This document shows positions 9,935-19,049 of a stretch of DNA of 64,000 nucleotides, piece by piece. Position 1 is the stretch's first letter, and each line of letters starts with the position of its first letter. The DNA comes from Hymenobacter nivis. Lineage in GTDB: Bacteria > Bacteroidota > Bacteroidia > Cytophagales > Hymenobacteraceae. The position numbers and the translations under genes were made by a program. The stretch covers positions 1,488,001 through 1,552,000 of the forward strand of contig NZ_CP029145.1 in the NCBI RefSeq assembly GCF_003149515.1, in the 5' to 3' direction. Under the pieces are notes generated by a model. That model had not been told where the DNA came from and searched no databases. It saw nothing but the letters and a program-made list of their open reading frames with translations.

Positions 9935-10882
9935 CTATTCCACCACCACGCCCATGGCCGAAAACTTGTCGATGCGCTGCGAAATGCGGTCCGCGGCGGG
10001 CACGGCGGCCAGTTCCTTAATCGTTTTGAGCAGCGTCTTTTTCAACGTCGCAATCATAGCGTCCGGGTCGGTGTGGGCCCCGCCCAGCGGCTCCTTCACG
10101 ATGCCGTCTACCAGGCCGGCTTTCTGCATATCGGTCGCCGTGAGCTTGAGGGCCTCAGCGGCCTGCTCCTTGTAGTCCCACGAGCGCCACAGGATACTGC
10201 TGCACGACTCGGGCGAAATCACCGAGTACCAAGTATTTTCCAGCATCAGCACCCGGTCGCCGATGGCGATGCCCAGGGCCCCGCCGCTGGCCCCCTCGCC
10301 GATGATGACGCACACCACAGGCACTTTCAGCATGAACATCTCCTTGAGATTGCGGGCAATGGCCTCGCCCTGCCCCCGTTCCTCGGCCTCCAGGCCCGGA
10401 AACGCGCCGGGCGTATCAATGAGCGTGACGACGGGCACGTTAAATTTTTCGGCCAGCTTCATCAGGCGCAGGGCCTTGCGGTAGCCCTCGGGGTTGGGCA
10501 TCCCGAAGTTGCGAAACTGCCGCTGCTTGGTGTTGTGGCCCTTCTGCTGCCCGATGAACATTACCGGCTGCCCATCGATTTCGCCCAGGCCGCCCACCAT
10601 CGCTTTGTCGTCGCCCACGGTGCGGTCGCCGTGCAGCTCCACAAATTTCTCGGCCATGCCGTCGATGTAGTCGAGGGTGTATGGCCGCTCGGGGTGGCGC
10701 GAGAGTTGCACCCGCTGCCAGCGCGTGAGGTTGGCGTAGGTTTCCTTCTTGAGGGTTTTGATTTTGGCTTCCAACGCCGCCACGGCATCGGCTACATCCA
10801 CCTCGCTGTCAGCGGCCAGCCGCTGCATTTCCTGGAGCTTGCCTTCGAGAGCAGCGATGGGTTGTTCAAAATCGAGTAGCAT
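9935..10882 (-). CDS. accA: Acetyl-CoA carboxylase carboxyltransferase subunit alpha
   Basis: Subunit of the carboxyltransferase that makes malonyl-CoA for fatty acid synthesis. The ATG at 10882 (MLLDFEQPI) is the standard start; a GTG nine bases earlier is less likely. Diagnostic blocks are [26 protein letters not shown], the IDTPGAFPG motif and [15 protein letters not shown]. At 315 aa it has normal length. It is monocistronic. Confidence 0.97.
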   Translation of the reverse strand: MLLDFEQPIAALEGKLQEMQRLAADSEVDVADAVAALEAKIKTLKKETYANLTRWQRVQLSRHPERPYTLDYIDGMAEKFVELHGDRTVGDDKAMVGGLGEIDGQPVMFIGQQKGHNTKQRQFRNFGMPNPEGYRKALRLMKLAEKFNVPVVTLIDTPGAFPGLEAEERGQGEAIARNLKEMFMLKVPVVCVIIGEGASGGALGIAIGDRVLMLENTWYSVISPESCSSILWRSWDYKEQAAEALKLTATDMQKAGLVDGIVKEPLGGAHTDPDAMIATLKKTLLKTIKELAAVPAADRISQRIDKFSAMGVVVE

Positions 10883-11080
10883 TGCAGGCACGGCTGATGG
10901 GAAAAGAAGCGGATTATTACGTTGGCAGACGGACCCAGGGGCCCGCCCTACCCCGCCAAAAAAGCGGTTGGCAAAGGTAAATCATCCGCCGTTGGGACGC
11001 CTACCAAAAAATAATGAGCCTGAAAAACAACCCACAAGCTCCAAAACCGGGTGCTGCAAAGAGAAATAATGCCTCCCAGC

Positions 11081-11112
11081 TTGCAAACGCCTATTTACTT
11101 CCCCTACCTTTG
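11081..11112 (+). promoter_or_regulatory. Bacteroidota-type promoter of tRNA-Asp
   Basis: TTG at 11081 and TACCTTTG at 11105-11112 are separated by 21 nt, matching the -33/-7 consensus of the Bacteroidota primary sigma factor. The tRNA begins 46 bp downstream. Confidence 0.6.
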
Positions 11113-11157
11113 CATCACCAAAACAGAAAACCACACGGTTTTTCTGGTTCGGTAAAC

Positions 11158-11231
11158 GGTTTGGTAGTTCAGTTGGTTAGAATGCCGCCCTGTCACGGCG
11201 GAGGTCGCGGGTTCGAGTCCCGTCCAGACCG
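11158..11231 (+). tRNA. tRNA-Asp (anticodon GTC)
   Basis: A full cloverleaf: acceptor GGTTTGG pairs with CCAGACC (one G-U), D-arm AGTTCAGTTGGTTAGAA, anticodon loop CTGTCAC with GTC at 11192-11194, and T-arm GCGGGTTCGAGTCCCG. CCA is not fully encoded (CA follows). Its 3' end is repeated 42 kb downstream. Confidence 0.97.
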
Positions 11232-11244
11232 CAACCGTTTAATG

Positions 11245-11282
11245 AAAAGGCCCTGTAAGTATCTCACTTACAGGGCCTTTTT
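11245..11282 (+). terminator. Terminator of tRNA-Asp
   Basis: Stem AAAAGGCCCTGTAAGT / ACTTACAGGGCCTTTT with a 5-nt loop and trailing Ts, 14 bp after the tRNA. A near copy follows the tRNA remnant at 53.3 kb. The rest of 11283-11537 shows no gene. Confidence 0.9.
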
Positions 11283-11537
11283 CTTTTGCCAAATAGTTAG
11301 GGGACGCCACAGGGAACAGATTTACTGGCTGTTCCTGCGCTGCCCGTAGCTTAAGATGTAACAGCTGTCCCGCTTTCTGGAATCGATTTTAGGCTGGTGC
11401 CCCCCAAGGGGACAGTGGCAGGGGACAAACCAGCGGCCCGTTCCACTCTAGGAACGGACCGTCTTTTTTTAGCGCGTCGCGTACCGCTCTCCTGCTCGCA
11501 CCATGCTTCCGCCATGCTCGCGCTACGGCAGCGGAGC

Positions 11538-11753
11538 TTAGGCGGCGCGGCGTAGCGGCGGGTTGAGGGCAGCGGTGACTTGCTGCGCGTCGAGGCCGGT
11601 GTGGTGACAGAAATCGGCCACGGTGAGCAGGGCCCCGGCGGGCTTGCCGGCCGCGGCGCGGGCCTGGCGCAGCAGGCGCTTGGCCGCGTCGTAGCTGCGA
11701 CCGGTCAGGGCGGCCACGTCTTTGGGATAAATGCAGATTCGAAGCGGGGGCAT
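11538..11753 (-). CDS. Small predicted HTH protein
   Basis: A 71-aa protein from an ATG. The sequence IYPKDVAALTGRSYDAAKRL reads like a helix-turn-helix of the excisionase/MerR sort, followed by a second helical segment (LTVADFCHHTGLDAQQV). Similar small proteins with IYPKDVA at the start occur in Hymenobacter-like genomes. Role unknown; its position just inside the candidate island boundary would suit a directionality factor, but no integrase accompanies it. Confidence 0.6.
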   Translation of the reverse strand: MPPLRICIYPKDVAALTGRSYDAAKRLLRQARAAAGKPAGALLTVADFCHHTGLDAQQVTAALNPPLRRAA

Positions 11754-11823
11754 ATAAGGGCAGAATAGGGCAAACGGGGCAGAGCGAAGATAATTCAGGC
11801 CGGGCCCCCACTAGCTTCGTTCC

Positions 11824-12360
11824 ATGAAAAATGCAATTGGCCGGTTAGGGATTTTACTCGCCGCGGCGGGGCTCTTGGCGGGTACGGCGCACGGGCAGGA
11901 AGCGGGCCGGGTGGTGCGCGTCGTGGATGCCGACACCTACGACGTGCTGACGGGTGGCCAGCGGGTGCGCGTGCGGCTACTGGGCGTGGACGCGCCGGAG
12001 CACGACCAGGTGTTTGGGGCCCAAGCCACCGACTCGGTGTCGCGGCTGCTGGCCCCGGCGCGGCTGGTGTGGCTGACGCGGCACGGCGTGGACCTGTACG
12101 GGCGGACGCTGGCCATGGTGCGGCTGCCGGTGGCCGGCGGGCTGGCCCTGGCCCTGGACTCGCTGCTGGTGGTGCGCGGCTGGGCCTGGGCCTACGACCC
12201 GCGGCGGCGGGTGGCGGGCCGCGCCGCGCAACAGGCCGCCGCGGTGGCCGGCGGGCGCGGGCTTTGGAAGTGCGGGACCGAAAACGCACTGCTGCCGAGC
12301 CAGTGGCGTCGATTCAACTACCAAAACAAGCGGCGGTACGGGGCGGGCTGCCCCTGGTAA
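11824..12360 (+). CDS. Secreted thermonuclease (SNase-like)
   Basis: Ca-dependent nuclease of the staphylococcal nuclease fold. The 178-aa protein has a signal peptide ending near HGQEA (about residue 21). Catalytic positions are in VRLLGVDAPEHDQ (Arg and Glu) and GRTLAMVRL (second Arg). The WKCG...YQNKRRYGAGCPW tail supplies two Cys. It is 69 bp upstream of the next gene on the same strand. Confidence 0.9.
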   Translation: MKNAIGRLGILLAAAGLLAGTAHGQEAGRVVRVVDADTYDVLTGGQRVRVRLLGVDAPEHDQVFGAQATDSVSRLLAPARLVWLTRHGVDLYGRTLAMVRLPVAGGLALALDSLLVVRGWAWAYDPRRRVAGRAAQQAAAVAGGRGLWKCGTENALLPSQWRRFNYQNKRRYGAGCPW

Positions 12361-12429
12361 CGAGGCCGCGCAAACGCAAGCAGCCCACAACGCACCCATT
12401 TTCTTTCACCCACTTACTTATTTACGGCA

Positions 12430-13176
12430 ATGGCACGTCAAACGGGCATTATCGGCATTCAGGGCACCGTCGGGGGCCTGGTGTTCAACAAAAACGGGAG
12501 TATCTCCCAAAAGCCGCAAGGCAACAAGGCCGCGTTCGCCTCGGCCCCGAGCCGGGCCCGCACGCGGGAAAACGCCAGCGAGTTCGGCACGGCGGCCTCG
12601 GCCGGCAAGCTCATTCGCACGGCGCTGCGCACGCTCATCAGTACAGCCAGCGACTCGCGCATGGTCTCGCGCCTGACGCAGAAGACCCGCGCCATCGTCG
12701 GGATGGACGAAACCAACGACCGCGGGGCCCGGGTGATGGACAAGGACAACGCCCTGGAACTGGTGGGCTTCGACTTCAACGCTTCGGCCTCGCTGGGCCA
12801 GGTGTTCTTCGGCTCGTACACCACGGCCGCCGCCGGCGCGGACTTGACCATCGGCCTGCCCAGCCTCAACGGCTTGACCGACGTGGCGGCCCCGCAGGGG
12901 GCCACGCACTTCGAGCTGGTGCTGGCCTCGGCGGCCATCAACTTCGAGACGGGGGCCATTGTGCAGGGCGCGGTAGCCGTGCCGCTGGGCAGCCTGCCGC
13001 TCAACGGGCCGGTGCTCACCAACCAGACTATCAAAGCGACGCTGCCGGTGGCCCCGACCGCGGACGACGTGGTGCTGGGCGTGCTGGGCGTGAACTTCTA
13101 CCAGCTGCTCAACGGCAAGCAGTACCCGCTCAACAACAACGCCAGCAACCCGCTGGCCATCGTCTACGCCGACTAA
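12430..13176 (+). CDS. Conserved Bacteroidota protein, MARQxGII family, unknown function
   Basis: A 248-aa protein from an ATG. It opens MARQTGIIGIQGTVGGLVFN and has TRENASEFG, KLIRTALRTL and DSRMVSRLTQ blocks that I recall from many uncharacterised Bacteroidota proteins. The N-terminal third is basic and helical; the rest looks beta-rich (SLGQVFFGSYTT, GATHFELVLASAAINFE, VLGVNFYQLLNGKQYPL). No signal peptide, membrane segment or catalytic motif is visible. It is followed by a terminator and then by two paralogous small proteins. The role is not known. Confidence 0.75.
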   Translation: MARQTGIIGIQGTVGGLVFNKNGSISQKPQGNKAAFASAPSRARTRENASEFGTAASAGKLIRTALRTLISTASDSRMVSRLTQKTRAIVGMDETNDRGARVMDKDNALELVGFDFNASASLGQVFFGSYTTAAAGADLTIGLPSLNGLTDVAAPQGATHFELVLASAAINFETGAIVQGAVAVPLGSLPLNGPVLTNQTIKATLPVAPTADDVVLGVLGVNFYQLLNGKQYPLNNNASNPLAIVYAD

Positions 13177-13198
13177 GCGGCGGCGCGGGTACGCAAAG

Positions 13199-13227
13199 CG
13201 GTCGGCTGGCAACGGCCGGCCGTTTTT
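13199..13227 (+). terminator. Rho-independent terminator
   Basis: Stem CGGTCGGC / GCCGGCCG (one G-U) with an 8-nt loop followed by five Ts, 22 bp after the preceding stop. Confidence 0.7.
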
Positions 13228-13284
13228 GTTTTGCCCCTTGTGCGTTTTTCTAACTGGCCTTTTGGCCCCTTTACTACTACAGTT

Positions 13285-13617
13285 ATGGCACTAACCGCCT
13301 ATCAGAAACAATACAAGCGGCGGGCCACCAAGGCCCTGGCCCTTTACACCAAAGCTGGCAAGCAGGTGCGCGTGCTGGTCAGGCAACTGGTAGCGGCCGA
13401 GCAAAGCAACGCCGCGGCCACGGCTCGCATTGCGCGGCTCAACACGCTCTACGGCACGGCCCTGCCCGCGGCGACAGACCTCATGGTGGACTTTGGCCCC
13501 TCCGATACACTGGCCAACTTAGCAGCCACCACGGAGGCCGACGCGCTGCTCTATGCCGACGTGGCCGCCGGCAATCGCGGGGCCGCGCTGCCGACCGAAG
13601 CGGTATTTGGCGAGTAG
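13285..13617 (+). CDS. Small YQKQYK-family protein, short paralog
   Basis: A 110-aa protein from the ATG at 13285. It opens MALTAYQKQYKRRATKALAL and ends EAVFGE. It aligns along its whole length with the first 112 residues of the next gene: AYQKQYK, a helical middle, ARIARLNTLYGTALP versus ARLARLNQVYSTAYP, then an acidic ATDLMVDFG-type segment. The N-terminus is strongly basic and helical. No known domain is recognised and no signal peptide is seen. It lies 34 bp upstream of its paralog, so they look like a tandem duplication. Confidence 0.7.
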   Translation: MALTAYQKQYKRRATKALALYTKAGKQVRVLVRQLVAAEQSNAAATARIARLNTLYGTALPAATDLMVDFGPSDTLANLAATTEADALLYADVAAGNRGAALPTEAVFGE

Positions 13618-13651
13618 TGCCGGCTTTTATCCACTCTAACCTCAATCCGTT

Positions 13652-14287
13652 ATGGCAACCTCCGCTTATCAGAAGCAATACAAGGCGCGCGGCAAAAAAG
13701 CCCGCGCCGTTCTGGCCAAAGCCGACCGCAACTCGCGCAAGCGCCTGGGCCAGGTGGCGGCCGCGCAGCAGCGCCTGAACGACGCACTGGCCCGGCTGGC
13801 CCGGCTCAACCAGGTGTACAGCACAGCCTACCCCGAACAGACTGACTTATCCGCAGACTTCGACGACTACGGCGCCGGGGCGGCACAGCTGGCGGGCGCG
13901 TACCCCGTGGCGGGAGCGCTGCCCGCGCTGGCCGTGGTAGCCGAGGCCTCCGGTGGGCTGGCCCTGGCGGGCGAAGCTATTTTTGGAGAAGCAGTGACGG
14001 GGCCCCCGCCCGCGCCGTTGCGCCTGACCGGGGCCGCGCTGCGCGGCGTTAACCCGACGGACGGGGGTTTCACGGTGCTCGAAGGGCAGGTGACGGCCAC
14101 CGGCGGCACGGGGGCCGTAGCCGTGCGCATCACTATTGACAACTTCGTGGACGGGGGTACGCACCAAATCGGTGAACCGTTCAGCTACCCGCTGAGCACT
14201 CGTTTTGTGACGGGCGTGCGCCAGTACCGGGCGGAAGTCGTGGGGCAGCCCGGCGTCTTCGTAACGGACTCCTTTACGGTGGAGTAA
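13652..14287 (+). CDS. YQKQYK-family protein with added C-terminal beta domain
   Basis: A 211-aa protein from an ATG. Residues 1-112 repeat the fold of the preceding paralog (SAYQKQYKARGKKARAVLAK ... EAIFGE). Residues about 118-211 form an extra beta-rich region (LRLTGAALRGVNPTDGGFTV ... VFVTDSFTVE) resembling an immunoglobulin-like module. The middle of this gene (about 13799-13975) recurs as a fragment at 43.16-43.35 kb. Function unknown; a structural or phage-like role is only a guess. A terminator follows. Confidence 0.7.
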   Translation: MATSAYQKQYKARGKKARAVLAKADRNSRKRLGQVAAAQQRLNDALARLARLNQVYSTAYPEQTDLSADFDDYGAGAAQLAGAYPVAGALPALAVVAEASGGLALAGEAIFGEAVTGPPPAPLRLTGAALRGVNPTDGGFTVLEGQVTATGGTGAVAVRITIDNFVDGGTHQIGEPFSYPLSTRFVTGVRQYRAEVVGQPGVFVTDSFTVE

Positions 14288-14306
14288 CCACGCTTTCGGG
14301 CAACAC

Positions 14307-14345
14307 AAAGGCCGGCCTTTCGCAATTGCGGGGGCTGGCCTTTTT
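14307..14345 (+). terminator. Terminator after the YQKQYK pair
   Basis: Stem AAAGGCCGGCC / GGCTGGCCTTTTT, 20 bp after the stop. The stretch 14346-15157 has only one weak reading frame (14557-14805) and otherwise nothing I can support. Confidence 0.7.
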
Positions 14346-14556
14346 ACGATAAGGCTAGGGCCAGGGTGGCGCTCCTGGTGCTGGCCACACCAGGTGATGG
14401 CAGTTGGGGCGCTGGATACGGGCGGCACGCGGTGGCCGATGGCGAATGCGGAGGTAGCAAAGTAGGTACTGGGGGTAGGGCAGTAGGGGAATCGTCCCCG
14501 GGTTGGGCCGCGGCTGATGGGGTGGGTGTTGCCGCGCAGAGTTGCTCGTGCCAGGC

Positions 14557-14805
14557 TTAAAAATTGCAGCACACGGGGCAGTACCCGGCTTCATTCCCGG
14601 CCGCGTAGCCGGGGGGCTTGGAGTCGACCGACCAAGGAAATAAACCAAGCTTGATGTAATTCCGGTAGGCCTCCCGCAAATAATGTAAATCCAATGTATG
14701 CGGAAGGGCGGCGCGGTGCTGATGCTCCCGCAAGAACCGGTGAAAGCCCCTGATTTTCTTTTTTCGCTTTTCCCGGCACGCATCCCTTTTTGCAATCCCA
14801 CGCAT
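14557..14805 (-). CDS. Possible small hypothetical protein
   Basis: 82 aa from the ATG at 14805, in a frame that stays open upstream. The stretch KKIRGFHRFLREHQHRAALP resembles the start of small Bacteroidota proteins with a K-x-x-GFxRFL-x-EH motif, and the end has a CPVCCNF Cys cluster. It may equally be a decayed gene. No neighbour supports it. Confidence 0.35.
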   Translation of the reverse strand: MRGIAKRDACREKRKKKIRGFHRFLREHQHRAALPHTLDLHYLREAYRNYIKLGLFPWSVDSKPPGYAAGNEAGYCPVCCNF

Positions 14806-15157
14806 GCCCAGAGCTACGGATAGCCCAAGAGTTGGGGCAGAAATTCCCGGTAAGGAAATTTGAGCCGGGTCAGTGCCGCACAAAACGTCCGTTTTACCGC
14901 TGCCAAGGCTGTTTTTACCAAGTAGTGATTTTACCCAAGCGAATCGGCTGCTTGTGTTTATCTCCCCCATCCACGGCTTGTTCGGAGGGTAGCGACGGGA
15001 ATTGAGGCCCCATAGTCCCGTTTTTCGGGGTGGCAAAGACTGGCCGCTGTTTTCGGTTCCTGGTGCCGGGCGACCCCGTATATTGCTCCCCAATAACTGC
15101 TTTAACCCACGGCCCTTACCGGTCCCGCCGGACGCCTCCCCCCCGCACTTTTCGCCC

Positions 15158-16477
15158 ATGAAATCAATTTCTTACGCCTTCGTTACCGGCCTTGCGCTCG
15201 CCTGGCTGCCCGGCACGTCCTTCGCCCAGCAGGCGGCCCTCGATGCCCGCATTGCCAAGCTCGCGCAAGCCGAGGAAACCAAGGTCATTGCCTGGCGCCG
15301 CGACTTTCATCAGCACCCGGAGCTGGGCAACGCAGAAACCCGTACGGCCGGCATCGTCGCGGCCCACCTCAAAAGCCTGGGGTTGGAGGTGCAGACCGGC
15401 GTGGCCCACACCGGCGTGGTGGGCCTGTTGCGCGGGGGCAAGCCCGGCCCGGTGGTGGCCCTGCGCGCCGACATGGACGCCCTGCCCATCACCGAAGCTA
15501 CGGGCCTGGCGTTCGCCTCCACGGTCAAAACTACCTACCTGGGCCAGCCCGTGGGCGTGATGCACGCCTGCGGCCACGACGCGCACACGGCCATGCTCAT
15601 GGGCGCGGCCGAGGTGCTGAGCCAGGTCAGAAAAGACCTGCGCGGTACCGTCAAGTTTATTTTTCAGCCCGCTGAGGAAGGCTCCCTGCCCGGCGAGGAA
15701 GGGGGCGCGAAGTTGATGGTGAAAGAAGGCGTACTGGAGAACCCGCGGGTCAGCGCGGTGTTCGGCCTGCACATCGACGCGCAGACGCCGGTGGGCCAGC
15801 TCACCTACCGCCCCGGCGGGATGATGGCCAGCGCGGACGATTTCACCGTCACAGTCCACGGCAAAGGGGCGCACGGGTCCACCCCTTGGAACGGCGTGGA
15901 CCCGGTGGTGACGGCGGCCCTGATGGTCGTGGCCCTGCAAACCCTCGTCAGCCGCCAGGTGGACCTGACCCAGGATGCCGCCGTGGTCACGGTCGGCATT
16001 CTTCGGGGCGGGGTGCGCACCAATATCATTCCCGCCGAGGCGGAGCTGAGCGGCACCATTCGGGCCCTGGACAGCAAAATGCGGGCGCAACTGCTGGCGG
16101 CCTTCAGGCGAACGGTCACCGGCATTGCCGAGAGCGCCGGCGCCACCGCTGATGTGGTCTTCGACCCCGATGCCTATCCCGTCACGTTCAACGACCGGGC
16201 CCTGACGGCGCGGATGGTGCCCACGCTGCAAGCCGTCGCCGGCGGGGCGGCCCACGTGACGGAAATCAAGGCGGTGACGGGTTCGGAAGATTTTTCGTTT
16301 TACCAGGAAAAAGTACCCGGGATGTACTTCCTCCTGGGCGGGATGCGTAAAGGCACGGACCCCGCGACCACCGCCGACCACCACACGGCCGGCTTCGTGC
16401 TGGACGAAAGCGGCTTCACGCTGGGCGTGAAAACGCTGGCCACGCTGGCCGCCGACTACCTGGGGCAGAAGCCCTAG
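15158..16477 (+). CDS. Secreted M20-family amidohydrolase
   Basis: Metal-dependent hydrolase of the M20D group (IAA-amino acid / N-acyl-L-amino acid type). From the ATG at 15158 it is 439 aa with a signal peptide ending at SFAQQ. Metal-binding and catalytic blocks are RRDFHQHPELG, ADMDALPI, HACGHDAHTAMLMGAA, QPAEEGS and TGSEDFSFY. The lid domain (about residues 210-325) has GKGAHGSTPWNGVDP. It is exported to the periplasm or beyond. The longer frame from 15002 would remove the signal peptide from the N-terminus and is rejected. Confidence 0.93.
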   Translation: MKSISYAFVTGLALAWLPGTSFAQQAALDARIAKLAQAEETKVIAWRRDFHQHPELGNAETRTAGIVAAHLKSLGLEVQTGVAHTGVVGLLRGGKPGPVVALRADMDALPITEATGLAFASTVKTTYLGQPVGVMHACGHDAHTAMLMGAAEVLSQVRKDLRGTVKFIFQPAEEGSLPGEEGGAKLMVKEGVLENPRVSAVFGLHIDAQTPVGQLTYRPGGMMASADDFTVTVHGKGAHGSTPWNGVDPVVTAALMVVALQTLVSRQVDLTQDAAVVTVGILRGGVRTNIIPAEAELSGTIRALDSKMRAQLLAAFRRTVTGIAESAGATADVVFDPDAYPVTFNDRALTARMVPTLQAVAGGAAHVTEIKAVTGSEDFSFYQEKVPGMYFLLGGMRKGTDPATTADHHTAGFVLDESGFTLGVKTLATLAADYLGQKP

Positions 16478-16673
16478 AAGCGCCGCAATAAAAAGGGGAC
16501 TGTCGGGCCTTTACACCTCAGGGCCTGCTGTGGAACCGGACCGGCACCGACCAAAACGGCGGGGTATGGGAAGCGCGACCGGGCGCGTTCGACGGCCTCC
16601 TACTTAGTTGAGGCGCGCCCGGGATACCGGCGCCGGGCCACCGGCTGACACACGGAGCACCGACCAGGAATTT

Positions 16674-18024
16674 CTATTCCTGGGCTCGCACCGCTCCTGC
16701 TGCCAGGCGGGCCATCGGCTCCTGCTGGCCGGGCCGGCTTTTCTCGCGGATGGCCTTGAACCCCGAGCCGGACTTCCACTGCGGGAACGTGGTTTCGCTG
16801 GTCAGGCGCTGGCCCACGCGAAAGAGCAGGCGCACGTCCTGTTCGGCGCCGCGCAGGTTCCACTGGGCGTCGTACTCGTCAGAGGGTTGGTGGTAGTGTT
16901 TCGCATGGTATTCGCTAACCAGCTCTTCCATAGAGGCTTTGCTGTGCAGGCGGCTGTCGTAATACCCGCCGCCACATAGTACCGGTACGCCGACTTTGGC
17001 AAAGCTGAAATGGTCGGAACGGTAGAAGTGGCCGAGTTCCGGCTCCGGGTCGGGTTGCACGTAGCGGTTTTGCTCCTTAGTCGCAGTCCGGGCGTAGTCG
17101 TCCAGCTCCGATTGGCCGTAGCCCGCGACGGTGAAGTCGCGCATGGGCCCCAAGGTCGTCAGGACGTCGCTATTGAGGTCGGCCACGGTGTTGGCCAGCG
17201 GGAAGAGCGGGTGCGCCGCGTAGTACGCCGAGCCCAGCAAGCCTTACTCCTCGGCGGTGAAGGCCAGGAAGACGATGCTGCGGCCGGGCGGTGGCGTGGC
17301 TTGCCGAAAGGCCGTGGCCGCGGCCAGCAGGGCGGCGCAGCCGAGGGCATTGTCCACGGCCCCGTTGTAGATGGAGTCCCCGTTAATTGCCGGCCCAATG
17401 CCCAGGTGGTCCCAGTGCGCCGAGTAGAGGATGTACTCCTGCGGCCGGGTCGTGCCGGGCAGCACGGCCACCACGTTTTGGGACGCCTTATGGACGATTC
17501 TATTGCGAACGGACGTGCTGAAGGTCAACCCCAGGGGCTGGGCCCGGAAGCCCGGCTTATTGGCGGCCGCGTAGGCGGCGTCGTAGTTCTGGCCCGCGGC
17601 GGCAAACAGGCGCTTCGCTGCGTCCGGGGTCATCTGGCCACCAAGCGCCAATTTGCTGGCGCCGCGGTCAGGCCCTTCGAGCCTTGGGGGTACTGAAGGC
17701 CGTTTGAACGTTCTTCCAGCTCCAAGTCCTCGTGGAAGCCGACCGGGTGTCGTAGATAACGAGCAGGCCGGTGGCGCCGTGACGGACCGCCTCCTCGGCC
17801 TTGTAGTCTGCCCGACTGTACAACGTCAAGGCCTTGCCCTTGAACAGGGTCGTATCGGAGCCCGCGTTGCCGGGGTCGTCGTTCAGCACGACCACGGGTT
17901 TGCCCGTGCAGTCGAGCCCGGCGTAGTCGTCCCACTTATACTCCGGGGCCACCACGCCGTAGCCCGCAAAGACCAGGGGCGAATCGGTGAGGGTGACGCT
18001 CGGCACCTCGCGCCCCGTCCGGAC
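16674..18024 (-). pseudogene. M28-family aminopeptidase, multiply disrupted
   Basis: Zinc aminopeptidase remnant. Upstream part (17668-18024) has the PA-like domain VFAGYGVVAPEYKWDDYAGL and NDDPGNAGS; the centre (17244-17651) has YSAHWDHLG, GAVDNALGCAALL and FTAEE; the tail (16674-17240) has YRSDHFSFAKVGVPVL. Damage: no N-terminus (cut by the IS481 at 18033), a frameshift near 17700, and an in-frame TAA at 17244-17246 exactly after TAEE, where the family continues with GLLGSAYYA. Probably one substitution made that stop. Confidence 0.85.
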
Positions 18025-18027
18025 TAC

Positions 18028-18993
18028 CTAGTTGTATGGTCCCGGTGTATGGGGAAGGGGTTTTTTAGTTGGGTCGCGATGAAAGATAGTAGGATTTTTT
18101 CGCCATTCCGCACAAATAAATTCGTGCGGGGTCAGGCCCTTCAAGCGTTTGAGCCGCTTGGCGTAGTTGTAAGCCAGTAAAAAGGCCTGCAAGTGACTGG
18201 CCAACTGCGCCGTCGTCTCATAGTGGAACTGCTTAATCGTGGCCTCCTTCACCGTCCGGTTCATCCGCTCTACCTGCCCATTGGTCCAGGGGTGAGCGGG
18301 CTTGGTAAAGCGCTGCTCGATGCCCCATGCGTCGCAGAGCTGACCGAAAGGATGGCGACCGACTTTCGTATGATGCGGTAAGTTTCGAAACTGAATACCA
18401 TTGTCTGTCAATATCTTATGCACCTTATAGGGAATCTGCGGCAAGACCCGGCGCAAGAAGTCCGTGGCTATCGCCTGCGTGGCCTGTGGCTGCAACTCGG
18501 CGAAGGCCAGCTTGCTGGGGCGGTCAATGGCCACGAATAAATACTGCTTGCCCTCTTCCGTCTGTACTTCGGCAAAATCCACGTGTAGGTAGCCCAGCTC
18601 GTAGGCCTTAAAGGTCGCCTTGCCCGCCCCGGCTGCCGGCTCGTCGGCCGGGGGTAAGCGGCTGATGCCGTGGCGTTGGAAGCAGCGGTGCAGGGCCGAA
18701 CGGCTTAGGCGCGGAATCGTTTCCTGTAAGACGTAAAAGCAGTCATCGAGTGGCAGCAGCGTGTGCTGGCGGAAGAGTACAACGGCCGCCTCTTCCGCGG
18801 GGGTGAGCCCAGTGGAGGCCGGTTTGGGGCCGTGCACGGCCTCTTCCGTACTGGTACGCCGCCGCCATTTGCGCACGGTACCCTGGGTCAGACCCAGGCG
18901 CTTGGCTAGCGTTTGTACGCCTTCTGTACTTTGCTGGATAAGGCGCCGGGTTGCCGGCGTTGTGGTGGCGCAGCCGTGTGGTACTTTTCCCAT
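18028..18993 (-). CDS. IS481-family transposase
   Basis: 321 aa, full length. N-terminal HTH (LAKRLGLTQGTVRKWRRR, residues about 29-46) and an rve-type DDE core: LGYLHVDFAEV (first Asp), KILTDNGIQFRN (second Asp), GQVERMNRTVKEA (Glu). The last codons read past the IS end into flanking DNA, so the C-terminal three residues come from the host junction. It appears intact. Confidence 0.92.
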   Translation of the reverse strand: MGKVPHGCATTTPATRRLIQQSTEGVQTLAKRLGLTQGTVRKWRRRTSTEEAVHGPKPASTGLTPAEEAAVVLFRQHTLLPLDDCFYVLQETIPRLSRSALHRCFQRHGISRLPPADEPAAGAGKATFKAYELGYLHVDFAEVQTEEGKQYLFVAIDRPSKLAFAELQPQATQAIATDFLRRVLPQIPYKVHKILTDNGIQFRNLPHHTKVGRHPFGQLCDAWGIEQRFTKPAHPWTNGQVERMNRTVKEATIKQFHYETTAQLASHLQAFLLAYNYAKRLKRLKGLTPHEFICAEWRKNPTIFHRDPTKKPLPHTPGPYN

Positions 18994-19049
18994 AGAGTTG
19001 CCTGAAAGCTACGACAAAAGTCCCCTTTCCCTTCCCCTGGGACTATACA
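18033..19049. mobile_element. IS481-family insertion sequence
   Basis: Ends begin TGTATGGTCCC on the left and TGTATAGTCCC (complement) on the right, with further matching G-rich bases (GGGGAAGG). No clear target duplication is seen, and the two flanks belong to different broken genes, so an IS-mediated deletion is likely. Confidence 0.75.

Noticed and set aside
11283..11540. A decayed integrase next to tRNA-Asp
   Set aside because: No frame shows tyrosine- or serine-recombinase motifs; the stretch is non-coding as far as I can see.
12069..13253. A 394-codon plus-strand frame across the SNase and MARQxGII genes
   Set aside because: Runs over two supported genes in another frame, with Gly/Arg/Ala composition only.
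15164..16384. A 406-codon minus-strand frame opposite the M20 amidohydrolase
   Set aside because: Shadow frame; the plus-strand enzyme has all its motifs.
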